Origin: Chlamydoabsidia padenii
Lineage: Eukaryota > Mucoromycota > Mucoromycetes > Mucorales > Cunninghamellaceae
Direction: 5' to 3'
DNA length: 64,000 bases
Assembly: GCA_025330725.1 (NCBI GenBank)
Contig: JAIWND010000021.1
Span: 1 to 64,000 of the forward strand
Made by a program: the position numbers and the translations under genes. A model generated the notes under the pieces. That model saw only the letters and a program-made list of their open reading frames with translations, was not told the DNA's origin and did not search any database. Shown here one piece after another: positions 1-17,939 of this stretch. Each line of letters starts with the position of its first letter. The stretch's first letter is position 1.

Positions 1-159
1 CGGATATGCACAAGGGACATCGGCTTTGTGGCAACTTGAGCAAGGTAGTTCCCCATTACATTTGGTTTTACGTCGACGACATTCGCCACAGGCACTGACA
101 ATCTTGGCACGTTTTTTACGAGGTTCGTTCACAGGTGATTGAGATTCATTAGAAGCCAT
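1..159 (-). CDS. Zn2Cys6 transcription factor, N-terminal fragment
   Basis: The start codon is at 157-159 and the gene runs off the left edge, so only about 53 residues are visible. A serine-rich leader and a basic stretch (PRKKRAK) are followed by a complete fungal binuclear zinc cluster with the spacing C-x2-C-x6-C-x5-C-x2-C-x6-C (ACGEC, KTKC, LPCSSC, VPC). In this family the six cysteines bind two Zn ions and read CGG half-sites in DNA, so a nuclear transcription factor is expected. The regulated pathway cannot be told, because the linker, dimerisation and middle-homology regions lie outside the window. It faces away from the muskelin gene. Confidence in the domain is high. Confidence 0.9.
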   Translation of the reverse strand, partial: MASNESQSPVNEPRKKRAKIVSACGECRRRKTKCNGELPCSSCHKADVPCAYP

Positions 160-182
160 GTTGCCAAATAAATAAAAACAAT

Positions 183-226
<44 letters not shown>

Positions 227-784
227 TATGTGTGTGGTAAAGTAGGTTATAAATAAAAGGATGTGTGAATCAATTGAAAAGAAGAAGAAGAAGGGAAAAG
301 AAAAGAAAGAGACAAAGAATAAAAAGAAAGAAAGAAAAAAAGAGAGACTAGAAAAGGGGGGAGGACAGACTCGGCAAGTGAAAATGTGGACACTGTTTCC
401 GGCTTCCATTTTAGTTTTAATGTCCGACAATAGGAAATGACGTTGATTGGTCAAGAGCTGGATAGGAAACAAGAGGCTTGCCATCAGAACTTGTTTACAA
501 GTGTGGCAGAAAAAGGAAAATAAACGAGGAAAACTCCCTGATTCTAATAACTCTAATTGTCGTTCCTAACTTTGATCGTTCAAGGCATATAAAGAAAATC
601 TGAACTTTAAAAACCATATCATGTGGGACTTCACGGAGGGGGCGGCTGCTGGAAAACCATAATGCAAGGCGTTTTTTTTTTAACTGTCGGGATTCGAAAA
701 TAGATCTCCTTATTTCTTCTACTTTTACTTTTTTAATTTCTTTTCCCTCTTTTTCCATTCATTCACTCTTTTTATTAACACAAC
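160..784. other. Divergent intergenic region with (GA)n microsatellite
   Basis: This is the shared upstream region of the zinc-cluster gene and muskelin. It holds a pure (AG)n run at 185-223, purine-rich sequence to about 350, and a CGGGATTCGAAAAT element at 688-701, about 85 bp before the muskelin ATG. No further coding sequence is seen. Confidence 0.7.
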
Positions 785-4203
<3,419 letters not shown>

Positions 4204-4603
4204 ATGTAGTATATATATATACTCCTTTTTACTCTTCCCCTTTTTAGTTTATGTAGTATAGTCTTTTATTAATGATGGGGTAGTTGATGTAAATAAACTT
4301 TTTAATAAAAACATGTTTGGGCGGGATTTGAAAATGCATGAAGTGCCATGTCCGTTTGTAAAGGACCCCTATTAGACCACGTGGGCGAAGTTTGAATAAT
4401 GGCGTTGTGCCTGAATAGAGTTGATGCCTTCGTTTATGATTTATGTAAAAAGGCAGGTGATTTACGCCAACACTTTATCTAAATCTGACATTATACCAGA
4501 CCCACAAAAAAAAAAAAAAGAGGACAAACAAATATAAAAAGACAATGCATTTATTTATTTAAAAAGAGATACTATTACTATATAACACTAACAACTATAC
4601 AAC
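4204..4603. other. Convergent intergenic region
   Basis: This region lies between the 3' ends of muskelin (+) and eEF1B beta (-). It contains AATAAA-like sites for muskelin near 4290-4310 and an isolated GCGGGATTTGAAAAT element at 4321-4335 that is not near any start codon. No gene is seen. Confidence 0.6.
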
Positions 4604-5425
4604 CTAGATCTTTTGCATAGCAGCAACATCAACAGATTGGACAAAGTCTTCCAAAGCTTCGATTTGTTCAGTCAAGTCATCCATGGACACCTTGTCATCT
4701 TCGACCACACAGTTGATTTGGAGTTTCTTGATACCGAAACCAATGGCAACCAATTGGTGACCACCCCACAAGAGACCTTCCATGGAGATGGCCTTGACAC
4801 CGTTGGTCAATTCGTTCATGTCAGTTTCGTCATCCCAGGGCTTGACTTCGAGAGTGACAGTGGTCTTGGCAGTAGGCTTGGGCTTGTTGGCCTTCTTGGC
4901 ATTGTATTCGGCAACACGGGCAGCCTTGATCTTTTCAGCTTCTTCATCAACTTCTTCATCATCGGAACCAAAGAGATCGATATCATCTTCATCTTCAGCG
5001 GCGGCAGCTTCGGTCCTATAAGAATAAGGGAGAAGGAAAAAAAAAAAAAGAGACAGGATGAGTTGTCTACCCATCAAAAAAAACACGCTCTTTTTTTTTT
5101 TTTTTTTTTTTTTTTTGGTTACTTACTTGTTCACTTCAGCGAACCACTTGGCAGCATGAGCGAATTCAGCACCGGGAGCAGCACCCAAAGCCTTGGCGAC
5201 AGTTTCGTCAGCAGCAGTAGCCTTGCCACTATCAAAAGTAAAAAGAGAGAGAGCATTAGTTACTTGTTTGTAATGGATCGTGAAGCCTAAGCCACACCCA
5301 TGGATGATAACCTTTTTTTTTCTTAATCCGTATAAAACGATACTTTACGATTCAATGAACTTGTTTTCGGACAAGTAGGCGTCAATGATGTGAAGAGCCA
5401 AAGATTTTTCCAAAGTGACAGACAT
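4604..5425 (-). CDS. EFB1: Elongation factor 1-beta (eEF1B alpha)
   Basis: Three exons read right to left: 5425-5349, 5228-5127, 5015-4604 (196 aa). The protein is the guanine-nucleotide exchange factor that recharges eEF1A with GTP during translation. The N-terminus has the short GST-C-like helical part ([32 protein letters not shown]). An acidic linker ([16 protein letters not shown], about residues 66-82) and a lysine-rich stretch follow. The conserved catalytic EF1-GNE domain spans [18 protein letters not shown] through [20 protein letters not shown] and ends in DVAAMQKI. Length and order match fungal EFB1. The last intron, 5016-5126 in this strand, contains a 24-base homopolymer. The gene is not preceded by the common GCGG-TTTGAA element and has an AT-rich promoter with a CACGTG box near 5564. 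Confidence 0.95.
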
Positions 5426-5622
5426 GATGTGGTAAGTTGAGATGTAAAAGTAAAGAAGAGAAAGAAGAAGAAAAAAAGCGCAAAGGATGAAAAATAAAAA
5501 GTCTGACATGAAAAAAATTTTCAGGCTCCACTTTTTAACCAATCATAGGTTTGTAAACCGTCACGTGATTTAAATTTTAAAAAGTGATTTATATAGTACT
5601 ACTTGATTTTTTTCCCACAAGC

Positions 5623-5695
5623 GCCTCTATGGCTCAGTTGGCAGAGCGTCTGCCTAGTAAGCAGAAGGTCGGCGGTTCAATTCCGCCTGGAGGCA
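5623..5695 (+). tRNA. tRNA-Thr (anticodon AGT)
   Basis: An intron-free cloverleaf can be drawn. The acceptor arm GCCTCTA pairs with TGGAGGC (one G-T wobble), and the D arm has GCTC/GAGC. The anticodon stem TCTGC/GCAGA encloses the loop CTAGTAA with anticodon AGT, and the T arm GGCGG/CCGCC encloses TTCAATT. The discriminator base is A. Inosine at position 34 would read ACU and ACC. A T-run for RNA polymerase III termination follows only weakly, near 5735. Confidence 0.93.
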
Positions 5696-5863
5696 CTATA
5701 TCTTTTACTGCGTTTTGTCGGAGTTTCGATTACACTTCCTTTTTTGTGTTTCCTGGCATGAATGCCAGTTACCATCATTTTTTTGGGAGACAAAGACAAG
5801 GTGTTTTATTCAAAAAGTATATAGTATAGATGATATTCTATTCTAAAAGTATTCCAAATACCT

Positions 5864-6394
5864 TTATTCTACTAATTCAGCAGGAGGTTGACCAAGCTCT
5901 TGCATCCGAGTCATCAGATCCATAATCTTCATTGCCTGTTCTTCATTCTTTTCATCAAACCCTGGCATTTCATATTCAGCGACAATTTGTTGGCACATGA
6001 TATATTGTTGTTCATATTTCTGATACTGATCCGTTTTGTCTTTGTTTTCCTTGAGCCATGATGGATACTACCAAAAAAAAAAAAAAAAAAAAAAAAGTTA
6101 TTTATACCCTCTCCCCTTGTATTGATTTACCTTGGTGGCCAATTCCTTCATGGGTTTATAGAGTAGCTCTTTGGACATCAATTGAGGCATCATACCTTCC
6201 AATACATTTTCAAAATCACCACCTTCTGTCAATCCTTCCATTTGTTCCATCAGTTCCGCCATCGATGCATCATCTTCGTGAATAAAAGTCTTAATAAAAT
6301 AGTGTCAGTATCATCATTTGATTTTCCTTGGTTTACTTACATCTGGTTGGAAGGTCGTACCTGTCTGCGATTCTTGTGGTGTTTTGGTGGACAT
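5864..6394 (-). CDS. PEX19: Short PEX19 (peroxisomal membrane protein receptor, C-terminal domain)
   Basis: Three exons: 6394-6341, 6289-6131, 6067-5864 (138 aa). The sequence matches the C-terminal helical domain of Pex19, which binds membrane-targeting signals of peroxisomal membrane proteins: MMPQLMSKELLYKPMKELATK, YPSWLKENK, YQKYEQQYIMCQQIVAEYE, MDLMTRMQELGQPPAELV. Family members are usually about 280-340 residues. Here only about 20 residues (MSTKTPQESQTGTTFQPD) precede the domain, so the Pex3-binding N-terminal helix is missing. The protein also stops at AELVE without the usual C-terminal CaaX farnesylation box. Upstream DNA is a pyrimidine/purine microsatellite with no plausible further exon. 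It could be a shortened functional receptor, a second partial paralogue, or a model missing a distant exon. Confidence 0.85.
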
Positions 6395-6603
6395 GTTGGA
6401 TAATAGAAGTAACAATAAAAAATAAGTGTAGGGAAAGAGAGAGAGAGAGAGAGAGAGAGAAAAAAAGGGGGGGAGCTTTTTTTTTTTGTGTGTATTCGAG
6501 GGACGGGGTTTACATATAATTTGATGTGTCAATGTTTTCACGTGGCAAACGTGATGATAACTTTATTTGATTACAAGTAAATGTCTATACAACTAAAAAT
6601 AAA

Positions 6604-10266
<3,663 letters not shown>

Positions 10267-10360
10267 GTTAAGGAGTGATTATAAATAGGTAAAAAGAGAG
10301 AAAAGAAAGAAAGAGTCAAGGAAAAAAACATTGGACATTCGGCCCCATTTAAAATCAAAA

Positions 10361-10376
10361 ATTTCAAATTCCGCCC
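10361..10376 (-). promoter_or_regulatory. GCGG-TTTGAA promoter element of PRP5
   Basis: Read on the minus strand this is GGGCGGAATTTGAAAT, ending about 95 bp upstream of the PRP5 ATG. It is one clear example of the element found before most genes of this window. Its function is inferred only from its repeated position. Confidence 0.5.
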
Positions 10377-10704
10377 ATAGACCTTATTGCTCCTCCTTCT
10401 CATGTTTTGACCGTTCCTTGGTATAACTTTTGGTTACCATCTTCATCCACAGGGGAATGTATACACACTACCCAAGCGTAGTATTGTGTTCACTGAGTGA
10501 CTCATCTCTTAGCAAGACACAGCACTTTCGAACGAAAGCGGGATTTGAAATTACAGCCTATGACTTTTTTTGTTTTTAATCAAAAGGAGGTTGTCTCTCT
10601 TCTTCCCACTCAACTTGATTTATCTAATCTACCATGGCCAAACAATACATTACATAAGTTACGATTCCCTACTAATACAGAAAAAGAAAAGAAAAGTACT
10701 CACC

Positions 10705-11234
10705 TCATGTTTTATTAATCTACATAGTTACAATCAAGTCCACAAAGATAGTCGTGCTGCTGTTACCAACTGAATGAAGACTTTAAACCCGACCTCACGA
10801 TTGCGATTGCGGCCGGAGGCATGATCCCCGCTCGATGTATGCGTGGATTCCTCAATAAGATGAATGGTCGGAACGTGCCTACTCGAGTGATCGGTTTCTC
10901 TCTGTTCAAAGAACTGGCGGCGGCAACGGGCGGTGATACCCGACAGGTGGAAGTGTCCAAGACCCAATAGCTCTTGCTCAATCGGATACCTTTTTACTAG
11001 GCCGTCGTATTCTGAATGTGGATCAAGTGGATGACAATGGCCTATGTGGTGAAGGACCAAGGCATGGCACCGGGATCAAGTGGGGTATTTGTGCTACATA
11101 ACAAGAAGCGGGAATTACCTCCTGATATTATGAAGAACTACTTTACTGCTGTCAGTATGTCTGATCAATGGTTGGTTTATTCTTGGGATGCTATTGATAT
11201 TGATGAACATGATCGCTTGGCAACTCCTCACTAA
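10705..11234 (+). pseudogene. XPT1: Decayed xanthine/hypoxanthine phosphoribosyltransferase (XPT1-like)
   Basis: Fragments in different frames together follow the Xpt1 family. First comes YNQVHKDSRAAVTN from 10729, ended by TGA; the continuation LNEDFKPD needs a shift. Next is the hydrophobic beta-strand and loop KPDLTIAIAAGGMIPARCMRGFL, then VIGFSLFKELAAATGG. An in-frame TAG stands where the family has Trp (KTQ-stop), followed by a shift into FLLGRRILNVDQVDDN. This is the PRPP-binding loop, with Asp-Glu-Val-Asp-Asp-Thr altered to DQVDDN. After another shift and an apparent deletion come GVFVLHNKKREL and WLVYSWDAIDIDEHDRL. At least three frame changes, one nonsense codon and a damaged catalytic loop make a functional enzyme unlikely. 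No initiator region is found, although a GCGGGATTTGAAATT element remains at 10538-10552. The intact enzyme would salvage xanthine or hypoxanthine with PRPP. Confidence 0.85.
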
Positions 11235-11802
11235 TCAATTACCCTTACTATAATACTTGTATACATTAACTTTGAATAGACTAGACTAGAATATGTCCTT
11301 TTATATATACAATAAACATCCTCTCTCTCTCTCTCTCTCTTTATGTAATTATCATCTTACAGAATATTTTGACTTTTATTATTATTTATAGAAAACGTGG
11401 GATCAAACAGGGGACACTTCTTTGATTTCAAAGGGTACTTAACTCAAGTATTAAAATTCACCTCGACCCATTAGAGTTCGTCCTCCGATCAAGATTCTAC
11501 CTTTTGCTCCAGTACCCAAAAAATGACCCTTTCAAGAACAAAACTATCGATATATTTCGGAATTTCCTTTTTATCATTTGTCATAAGAATTCATTCCAGT
11601 CATTTGAATGGTGACCCTCCGAGCGGGTTGAGGTAGCGGTAATTTTATTGTATTGAGATGTCCTCATAGACAGGATGGTTTCACAAAAAAGTAATTCAAA
11701 TCCCGACCGGAGATCGTAAAGAAAAAAAATGATAAAAAGTTTTTTTTTTTTTTTTCTTGTCGTCCCTCTCTTCTTCTTCTTCTTCCTCAAAAAAAAACCA
11801 AC
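11235..11802. other. Intergenic, MFS promoter
   Basis: Contains a (CT)n run at about 11321-11341, a T-run at 11741-11756 and a reversed promoter element ATTCAAATCCCGAC at 11694-11707, about 100 bp before the transporter ATG. No gene is seen. Confidence 0.6.
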
Positions 11803-13207
11803 ATGGATATCATTGAAAAACCACCTTTTGATAGATCCGAATCCAAGGAAAGTATACCAAAAGAAGAAGATTTGATCTCAGTGGTGACTACTCCCGATGA
11901 CCATAAAGAAGCCTTGGATGGTGGAAGAGCTTGGCTGGTACTGGCTGGTTGTTTTTGTGGTTTATTCTGTACTCAAGGTTATAACTATACGGTAAGAAGC
12001 GACAAAACAACATCAACAACAAGTAAATGAATGGAAAAATGACTGACCTATTTATATTAGTGGGGGATTTATTTAGAATACTACAACAAGCATGTATATG
12101 TGAATCAATTGAATGCTTTATCATGGATCGGCAGTCTGTGGTTGGCCATGGCGGTGATCTTGGGTCCTATTTATGGTTATGTGGCATACAAGGTGGGCTA
12201 CCGCTGGATTCTTATCGGTGCCGTGTTATGTAATACTTTGGCTCTGATGATGGCTAGTATCTCTCATGAGGTAAAACAATAATAACACTCTAGATGATAC
12301 CATCCGTACTAAAATGACCTTTTGTACTCATATCAGATCTGGCAGTTGATGCTAACTCAAGGATTCCTAGGTAAAAAAAAAAACCCCCCCCATTCAAATC
12401 CCGCCCTCCTTCATCCCTCTCTCTCAACTAATCACTCTCTCTTTCTTTGTCTTTTTTATAACTTGTAGCTGGGTTTGGTGCATCATTGGCATGGTTTCCG
12501 TGTATTAGTGCTCCTCAACAATACTTTTCTAAACGTCGTGGTATGGCTGTTGGCATTGCTATATCAGGTTCAGGGTTTGGTGGGCTTGTCATGTCCAATA
12601 TTGTGGAAGCAATCAATTCCACCCTAGGCATTCGTTGGTCTCTTCGGGTGGTGGGTTTTATCAATTTGGCTCTACTCTCTTTTGCTGCTGCCGTGGTCCG
12701 TCCTTTGAATCCTCCTCCTCCTTGCGCACTCTCCCAATCGATCAATCTTAAACCATTCCGTAATGTCCAATTCTGTCTATTGTTTGCCATTCAATTCATC
12801 GGGAACTTTGCCTTCAATGTGCCTTCAAGTTATCTTCCTTGTAAGTTAAATAGAAACAACAACAACAACGTGTTTGTTAACTAAACTTACTTTATATGTA
12901 TATAGCTTATGCAAGTTATTTGAATCTGGACACATGGATTGGATCGAACCTTAGCGCTATTCTTTCGGGATTGATGATTGTGGGTAAAATCGGCAGTGGA
13001 TCGGTTAGTGATTATATTGGTCGAGCCAATATGAATACTATATGTATTGCCATGACGGGTGTGATGTGTTTGGTTTTATGGTTACCTGCTACTAACGCTG
13101 CTGCTATCTGGGCATTTGCTGCTACCTTTGGTCTTTTTGGTGGTGGTTATATGGGTAAAGGAATATAGATAAATAGATGACAAGGTATGAATGACTCACT
13201 CTTCTCT

Positions 13208-13241
<34 letters not shown>

Positions 13242-13495
13242 TCATGGTACCTGCAGTATTGGTGCAATGTGTCGGAATCGATGAAGTAGAAGCAAGTAAT
13301 GGTCTCCTCTTCTTTGCTTGGTTCTTTGGTGGTCTATTTGGCTCACCTATCTGTGCTGCTTTGATCGGTGACAGTGATAATCCAAAATATTCTCATGCTA
13401 TTATCTTTGGTGGGGTACTCATGGTGTTTGCTGGTTGTTTGGCTTGGGCCGTACGTGTGCTTCGCGCTGGTTGGAATCCATTTATCAAGGCCTAG
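11803..13495 (+). CDS. MFS transporter, monocarboxylate (MCT/Mch) type
   Basis: Six exons: 11803-11991, 12061-12270, 12337-12370, 12469-12840, 12906-13154, 13242-13495 (435 aa). A hydrophilic N-terminus of about 38 residues precedes the family signature at TM1, DGGRAWLVLAGCFCGLF, as in MCT/Mch proteins. About twelve hydrophobic segments follow, with YFSKRRGMAVGIAISGSGFGG (TM4-5 loop) and VGKIGSGSVSDYIGRANM (the TM8-9 conserved loop). Fungal members sit in the plasma or vacuolar membrane and carry monocarboxylates, riboflavin or unknown anions, so the substrate cannot be predicted. The C-terminal tail is very short. The intron at 12371-12468 contains ATTCAAATCCCGCC, the same element seen in promoters, and the intron at 13155-13241 contains a (TA)n run. 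Confidence 0.85.
13210..13238. repeat. (TA)n microsatellite inside MFS intron
   Basis: An uninterrupted TA dinucleotide run lies just before the ATCAG acceptor of the last transporter intron, where it replaces a polypyrimidine tract. Confidence 0.9.
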
Positions 13496-13952
13496 ATTTC
13501 CCCCTCCCTCTTTTACTATTAATACCTCTTCGTTTGTGATTGTATATAGTAGTGTATATTTATTCCATCTCTCTTTATTGTTTTTAACCTCTCTTAATAA
13601 ATGAACATATCCCTTTTACAACCATTTTAATGAATCGGATCGACTTTGTGCGGAGTTTGAATATTACCACACTTATCTCCATGTGGGGTAAATCCTTCCT
13701 TCTTTAAGCCGATCATATCATTCACAAATGCTCACATACACATAAACCATTAAAGTGAATTGTCAGATGGCAAAAGGATGATCTATATTGATATAGGACG
13801 TGCTTGTCCAAGCCTATCAACTTTTTTGTATCACCACCAGATCGGGATTCGAAAATAAACTTTATGTCTTTTCACTCTCTTTTTTTTTATATTTTTATTT
13901 TCCCTTCTTTCCTCCTTCCCCCTTTTACTCCCTTAACCCCTTTTATCTAAAA
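13496..13952. other. Intergenic, Rab11 promoter
   Basis: Holds GCGGAGTTTGAATAT at about 13649-13663 and TCGGGATTCGAAAAT at 13842-13856 (97-111 bp before the Rab ATG), followed by a T/C-rich stretch typical of a transcription start. No gene is seen. Confidence 0.6.
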
Positions 13953-14955
13953 ATGAGCAGAGACGAAGAATACGACTATCTCTTTAAAGGTAAGTAACAA
14001 AGAACTAAAAAAGTAGTAGAGACTGTGGGAGAGTGGGAAAACATGATGGTGATAGGATGAACCAATCTTGAAACTAAACTAACTTATCATCATCTTATTT
14101 TTTATTGACTTGTCTTGTAGTTGTCTTGATTGGTGACTCTGGTGTTGGTAATTGAAAAATAAAAATAAAAATAAAAGAATAGACGTCTGAATATCTTTAC
14201 GATACTAACTTTATATATCTATAGGTAAAACTAATCTGTTGGGTCGTTTCACACGTAATGAATTTAACTTGGAATCAAAAAGTACTATTGGTGTGGAATT
14301 CGCTACTCGTAGTATCGAAGTTGACTCCAAGGTAAGAAAAAGTTGACTATCATGTAATATAACTAAACGTGACTAATACCTGTTTATTCTTCCATGTAGA
14401 CTGTGAAGGCTCAAATCTGGGATACAGGTAAAAGCTTGAATGATAATGATAATAATAACATATACATGGATGAATACTGATATTCTTATTGTATGGGTTG
14501 AATAGCTGGTCAAGAAAGATACCGTGCTATCACTAGTGCGTAAGTAATACTACTAGTATAAAAAAAAACAACCACACTTGATCTAATCATATTATTTATT
14601 ATGATAAATTATAGGTATTATCGTGGTGCTGTAGGTGCTTTATTGGTTTATGATATCTCCAAACAATCCACTTATGAAAGTGTCAGTCGATGGCTCAAGG
14701 AACTTCGTGATCATGCTGATTCAAACATTGTCATCATGTTGGTCGGTAACAAGAGTGATCTGCGACATTTACGTGCTGTTCCTACAGATGAAGCCAAACA
14801 ATTTGCTGGTAAGTGAGATGATGAATTAAAAATCTTGATTGTTTGTACTGACTTTGTATATATTAATAGCTGAAAATGGTCTTTCGTTCATTGAAACGTC
14901 TGCTTTGGATGCCACTAATGTTGATCTCTCCTTCCAACGTATTTTGACTGGTAAT

Positions 14956-15005
<50 letters not shown>

Positions 15006-15172
15006 ATCATCAGGGTCCTCACACACGTTCTTCATTGAATATAGAAATTTATCGAATTGTTTCCAACAAGGCTCTTGAATCCTCTAATAATGCTATCAAG
15101 CCCACTGGTGGTCAAACTATCTTAGTATCCCAGACTCCTGATGAACAAAAACAAGGTGGTGGTTGCTGTTAG
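13953..15172 (+). CDS. YPT31: Rab GTPase of the Rab11/Ypt31 group
   Basis: Eight small exons: 13953-13989, 14121-14147, 14225-14331, 14400-14427, 14506-14539, 14615-14808, 14870-14950, 15045-15172 (211 aa). All GTPase motifs are present: GDSGVGKT (P-loop), [10 protein letters not shown] (switch I/effector, typical of Rab11), [20 protein letters not shown] (switch II), GNKSDL and ETSALD. The tail ends GGGCC for double geranylgeranylation. Rab11/Ypt31 controls exit from the trans-Golgi and recycling endosomes toward the growing tip. The intron before the last exon begins with a run of about 46 A residues (14959-15004). A second P-loop exon is only 27 nt. Confidence 0.95.
14959..15004. repeat. 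Poly(A) run in Rab11 intron
   Basis: About 46 A residues sit immediately after the GTAATTATT donor of the last Rab11 intron. It is a sense-strand intronic A-tract rather than a retroposon tail, because canonical splice sites flank it. Confidence 0.9.
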
Positions 15173-15519
15173 GTTAAAGTATTAGTTTATAGTAGTTGGG
15201 TTAGACTTGATTAGTCTTTTAGTATATAGTTTAGTCTTTTGTTATCTATCTATCAAATAAATAAAAAAAAAAAAAGGGGGTTGCATTCCTGTGATTTGTC
15301 CAATAACAAGGTCCAATGAATGAATGGAGGTGAAGCGGGTTTTGAAAAAGTTTTTTGGTTTATAAAAATTCCAGGTCCTCCATTTCTGCGTGTCACCTTT
15401 TTCTTTATCTTTTTATCATACCTTATTCTTATTTTTTGATATTAGATCCCCTTCCTTCATTTAACCCACTCCCCTTATATTACCCACTTCAATACAACTA
15501 GTTTATTATATAGACCACC
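15173..15519. other. Intergenic, desaturase promoter
   Basis: Contains a Rab11 3' region with AATAAA-like sequence near 15255 and a GCGGGTTTTGAAAAA element at 15335-15349, 171-185 bp before the desaturase ATG. No gene is seen. Confidence 0.6.
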
Positions 15520-16877
15520 ATGTCAGTTACAGGTACAGTAAAAGGGAGAAGAAATTAGTTGTTGAGGTTGACAGGTATATCAAACATACTCACTCTTATA
15601 ATTGTAGATACTCGAATCTTTAAACGGGAGGAACTGATCAAGTCTTTACAAGCTTACAAGGATGGTAACACTGGTGAAAAGAAGTACATGACTATCGACA
15701 ACAAGGTGTATGACATTACCGACTTTATTCCTGACCATCCTGGTGGTGAACAAGTCATTTCCACTCATATTGGTAAAGACGCAACTGGTAAGTCATATTC
15801 AAGGAGAAAAAAATATAATTAGACTCTTTTATTTATTTATTTGCTTATTTGTTAGATGTATTCCACGCCATGCACCCGACATCTGCTTATGAATTACTCG
15901 CCAATTGCTACGTGGGGGATCTAGCACTCGATGAAAACAAGGACCCAAAAAACAAGGACCAACAAAACTCACAAGCATTTGCACAAGAAATCCGAGACCT
16001 CAGAGACAAGTTACAAGCCGAAGGTTACTTTGATGGATCAACCCTGTTTTATACCTACAAAGTCCTCTCCACCTTGGCGATCTGTGCAACGGGACTCGTT
16101 ATGCTGTACTACGGGGGTCATTCCACCGGTATCGTGTTTGCGTCGGCGGTCATTATTGGTTTATTCTGGCAACAATGCGGTTGGTTGGCTCACGATTTCG
16201 GCCATCATCAAGTCAGCGATGATCACACCAAGAACGATCTCCTTGTCATCTTTTTGGGTTGTTTCTGTCAAGGCTTCTCTCTGTCTTGGTGGAAGAACAA
16301 GCACAATACACATCATGCCAGCACCAATGTCAGTGGCCATGACCCTGATATCGATACCGCCCCTGTCTTATTATGGGACGAATTTGCAACTGCCAACTTT
16401 TATGGATCTTTGGAAGATAACCCTGGACGAATCTCTCGCTTCATTGCCGAACATGTCTTGCCTTACCAAAGCCGTTACTACTTCTTTATTCTTGGGTTTG
16501 CTCGCTTCTCATGGGCTCTTCAATCTCTATCCTACTCATTCAACCAAGGCGCTCTCAACAAATCTGCTCGAATCAACTGGATGGAACGCACTATGCTGGT
16601 CAGTCACTGGGTGTTATTCACTGTCTGGACTATCTTATTTATTGATAGTATCACCAACATGATCATGTTCTTTGTGGTTAGTCAAACTGTCACCGGTTAC
16701 GCCTTGGCCTTTGTCTTTGCCATGAATCATAATGGTATGCCCGTTATTTCTCAGGAACAAGCTGAAGGAATGGAATTCTATGAAATTCAGGTCGTTACTG
16801 GTCGTGCGGTGTCTTTGGGTCCTTTGGGTGATTGGTTCTTTGGTGGATTGAACTATCAAATCGAACATCATGTAAGT

Positions 16878-16916
<39 letters not shown>

Positions 16917-17143
16917 GAAACATACACATTGATACTTATTATTATTATTATTATTTTCAATAGGTCTTCCCTGATATGCCTCGCCACAGTTTACCTAAAG
17001 TCAAGCCTATGATCAAATCCATCTGTAAAAAGTACAATATCCCCTATCACGATACTGGTATGATCCAAGGAACCATTGAAGTGCTCAAGACGCTTGATGT
17101 TACCCAGCAATTATGCCACAAATTCTCCAAAAAGTTGCTCTAG
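15520..17143 (+). CDS. Front-end (delta-6 type) fatty acid desaturase with cytochrome b5 domain
   Basis: Four exons: 15520-15532, 15608-15787, 15856-16871, 16964-17143 (462 aa). The N-terminal cytochrome b5 domain has the haem motif HPGG at about 48-51 and DVFHAMHP. The membrane desaturase domain has three His boxes: HDFGHH (about 177-182), HNTHH (about 214-218) and QIEHH (about 399-403). The Gln replacing the first His of box three is the hallmark of b5-fused front-end desaturases. The overall sequence resembles Mucorales/Mortierella delta-6 enzymes, which insert a double bond at C6 of 18-carbon acyl chains in the ER for gamma-linolenate synthesis. A delta-8 sphingolipid desaturase is the main alternative. 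The third box is separated from the preceding exon by an intron that starts with about 38 A residues. The first exon is only 13 nt. Confidence 0.9.
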
Positions 17144-17939
17144 TTTATATAGATCTTGTCTCTCTCCCCCTTTATATATTTCCTCATTGTCATTGTCTTT
17201 TTATCAATAAAATAAACATGGGGCTTACAATGCCACCTATTGTATCACTCATTTAGCCATCCAGCTCGATTCGAATAGCACAAATCAAGTTTAATCCTGC
17301 TCCTCGTCTTATACATTGTAGAATAGGTAGTGTCTTCAATCCTGGTGGATCCACTAGAAAAGTCTTTAAATTTTTAGCATTCAATCAAGGAGGAACACCA
17401 TAAGTAGCAAACTGAATGTCTAGTTTCATTTCTTTACTTCATTATATCAGCTTCACTTTGCATGAATTGGGAGAATGGGGGAGGATTTACCTCTGCATGA
17501 TTTTTACACTTTTCAAATCCCGCTTAGCTTCATCAAGACCGTTCTTTATTTTGTCTTTGAATATGTTGTGGATTCAACCTCAAAAAAAAAAAAAAAAATA
17601 GATTTTCAAATCCAGCTTACTTGGGCTTAAGAAAAATCAATGATCAAGGTTCAATTAACTAGCTTTATCTAATCAACTCAAAGTGAAAGAGAAACAATAA
17701 TAGCAACACAACAACCATTTTATCTTTTTTTCCTTTACAAATTCATATAGTTTTTTATTCATTTATTTAAATACATTGTCTATACTATGTATGTGTATAT
17801 ATGGGACGAGAGAAAGGCCCTCTTTCTTCCTGACTAATTTCACATCCCGCCAATCGGGGTGTTTAAATGTTGGGATTTTTGATTTTTTTTCCCTTTCCTT
17901 CTTCCGCTTTTTTATCTTTCCACCCACTCAACTACCAGA
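17144..17939. other. Intergenic, COG1 promoter
   Basis: About 800 bp. Promoter-like elements appear three times: TTTCAAATCCCGC near 17512, a variant TTTCAAATCCAGC near 17605, and TTTCACATCCCGCC at 17838-17851 followed by CAATCGGGG, about 90 bp before the COG1 ATG. No convincing coding sequence is seen. Confidence 0.55.

Noticed and set aside
14959..15004. Poly(A) and poly(T) runs as retroposon tails
   Set aside because: The long A-runs in the Rab11 and desaturase genes lie inside introns with canonical ends, have no target-site duplications that I can see, and follow no foreign sequence.
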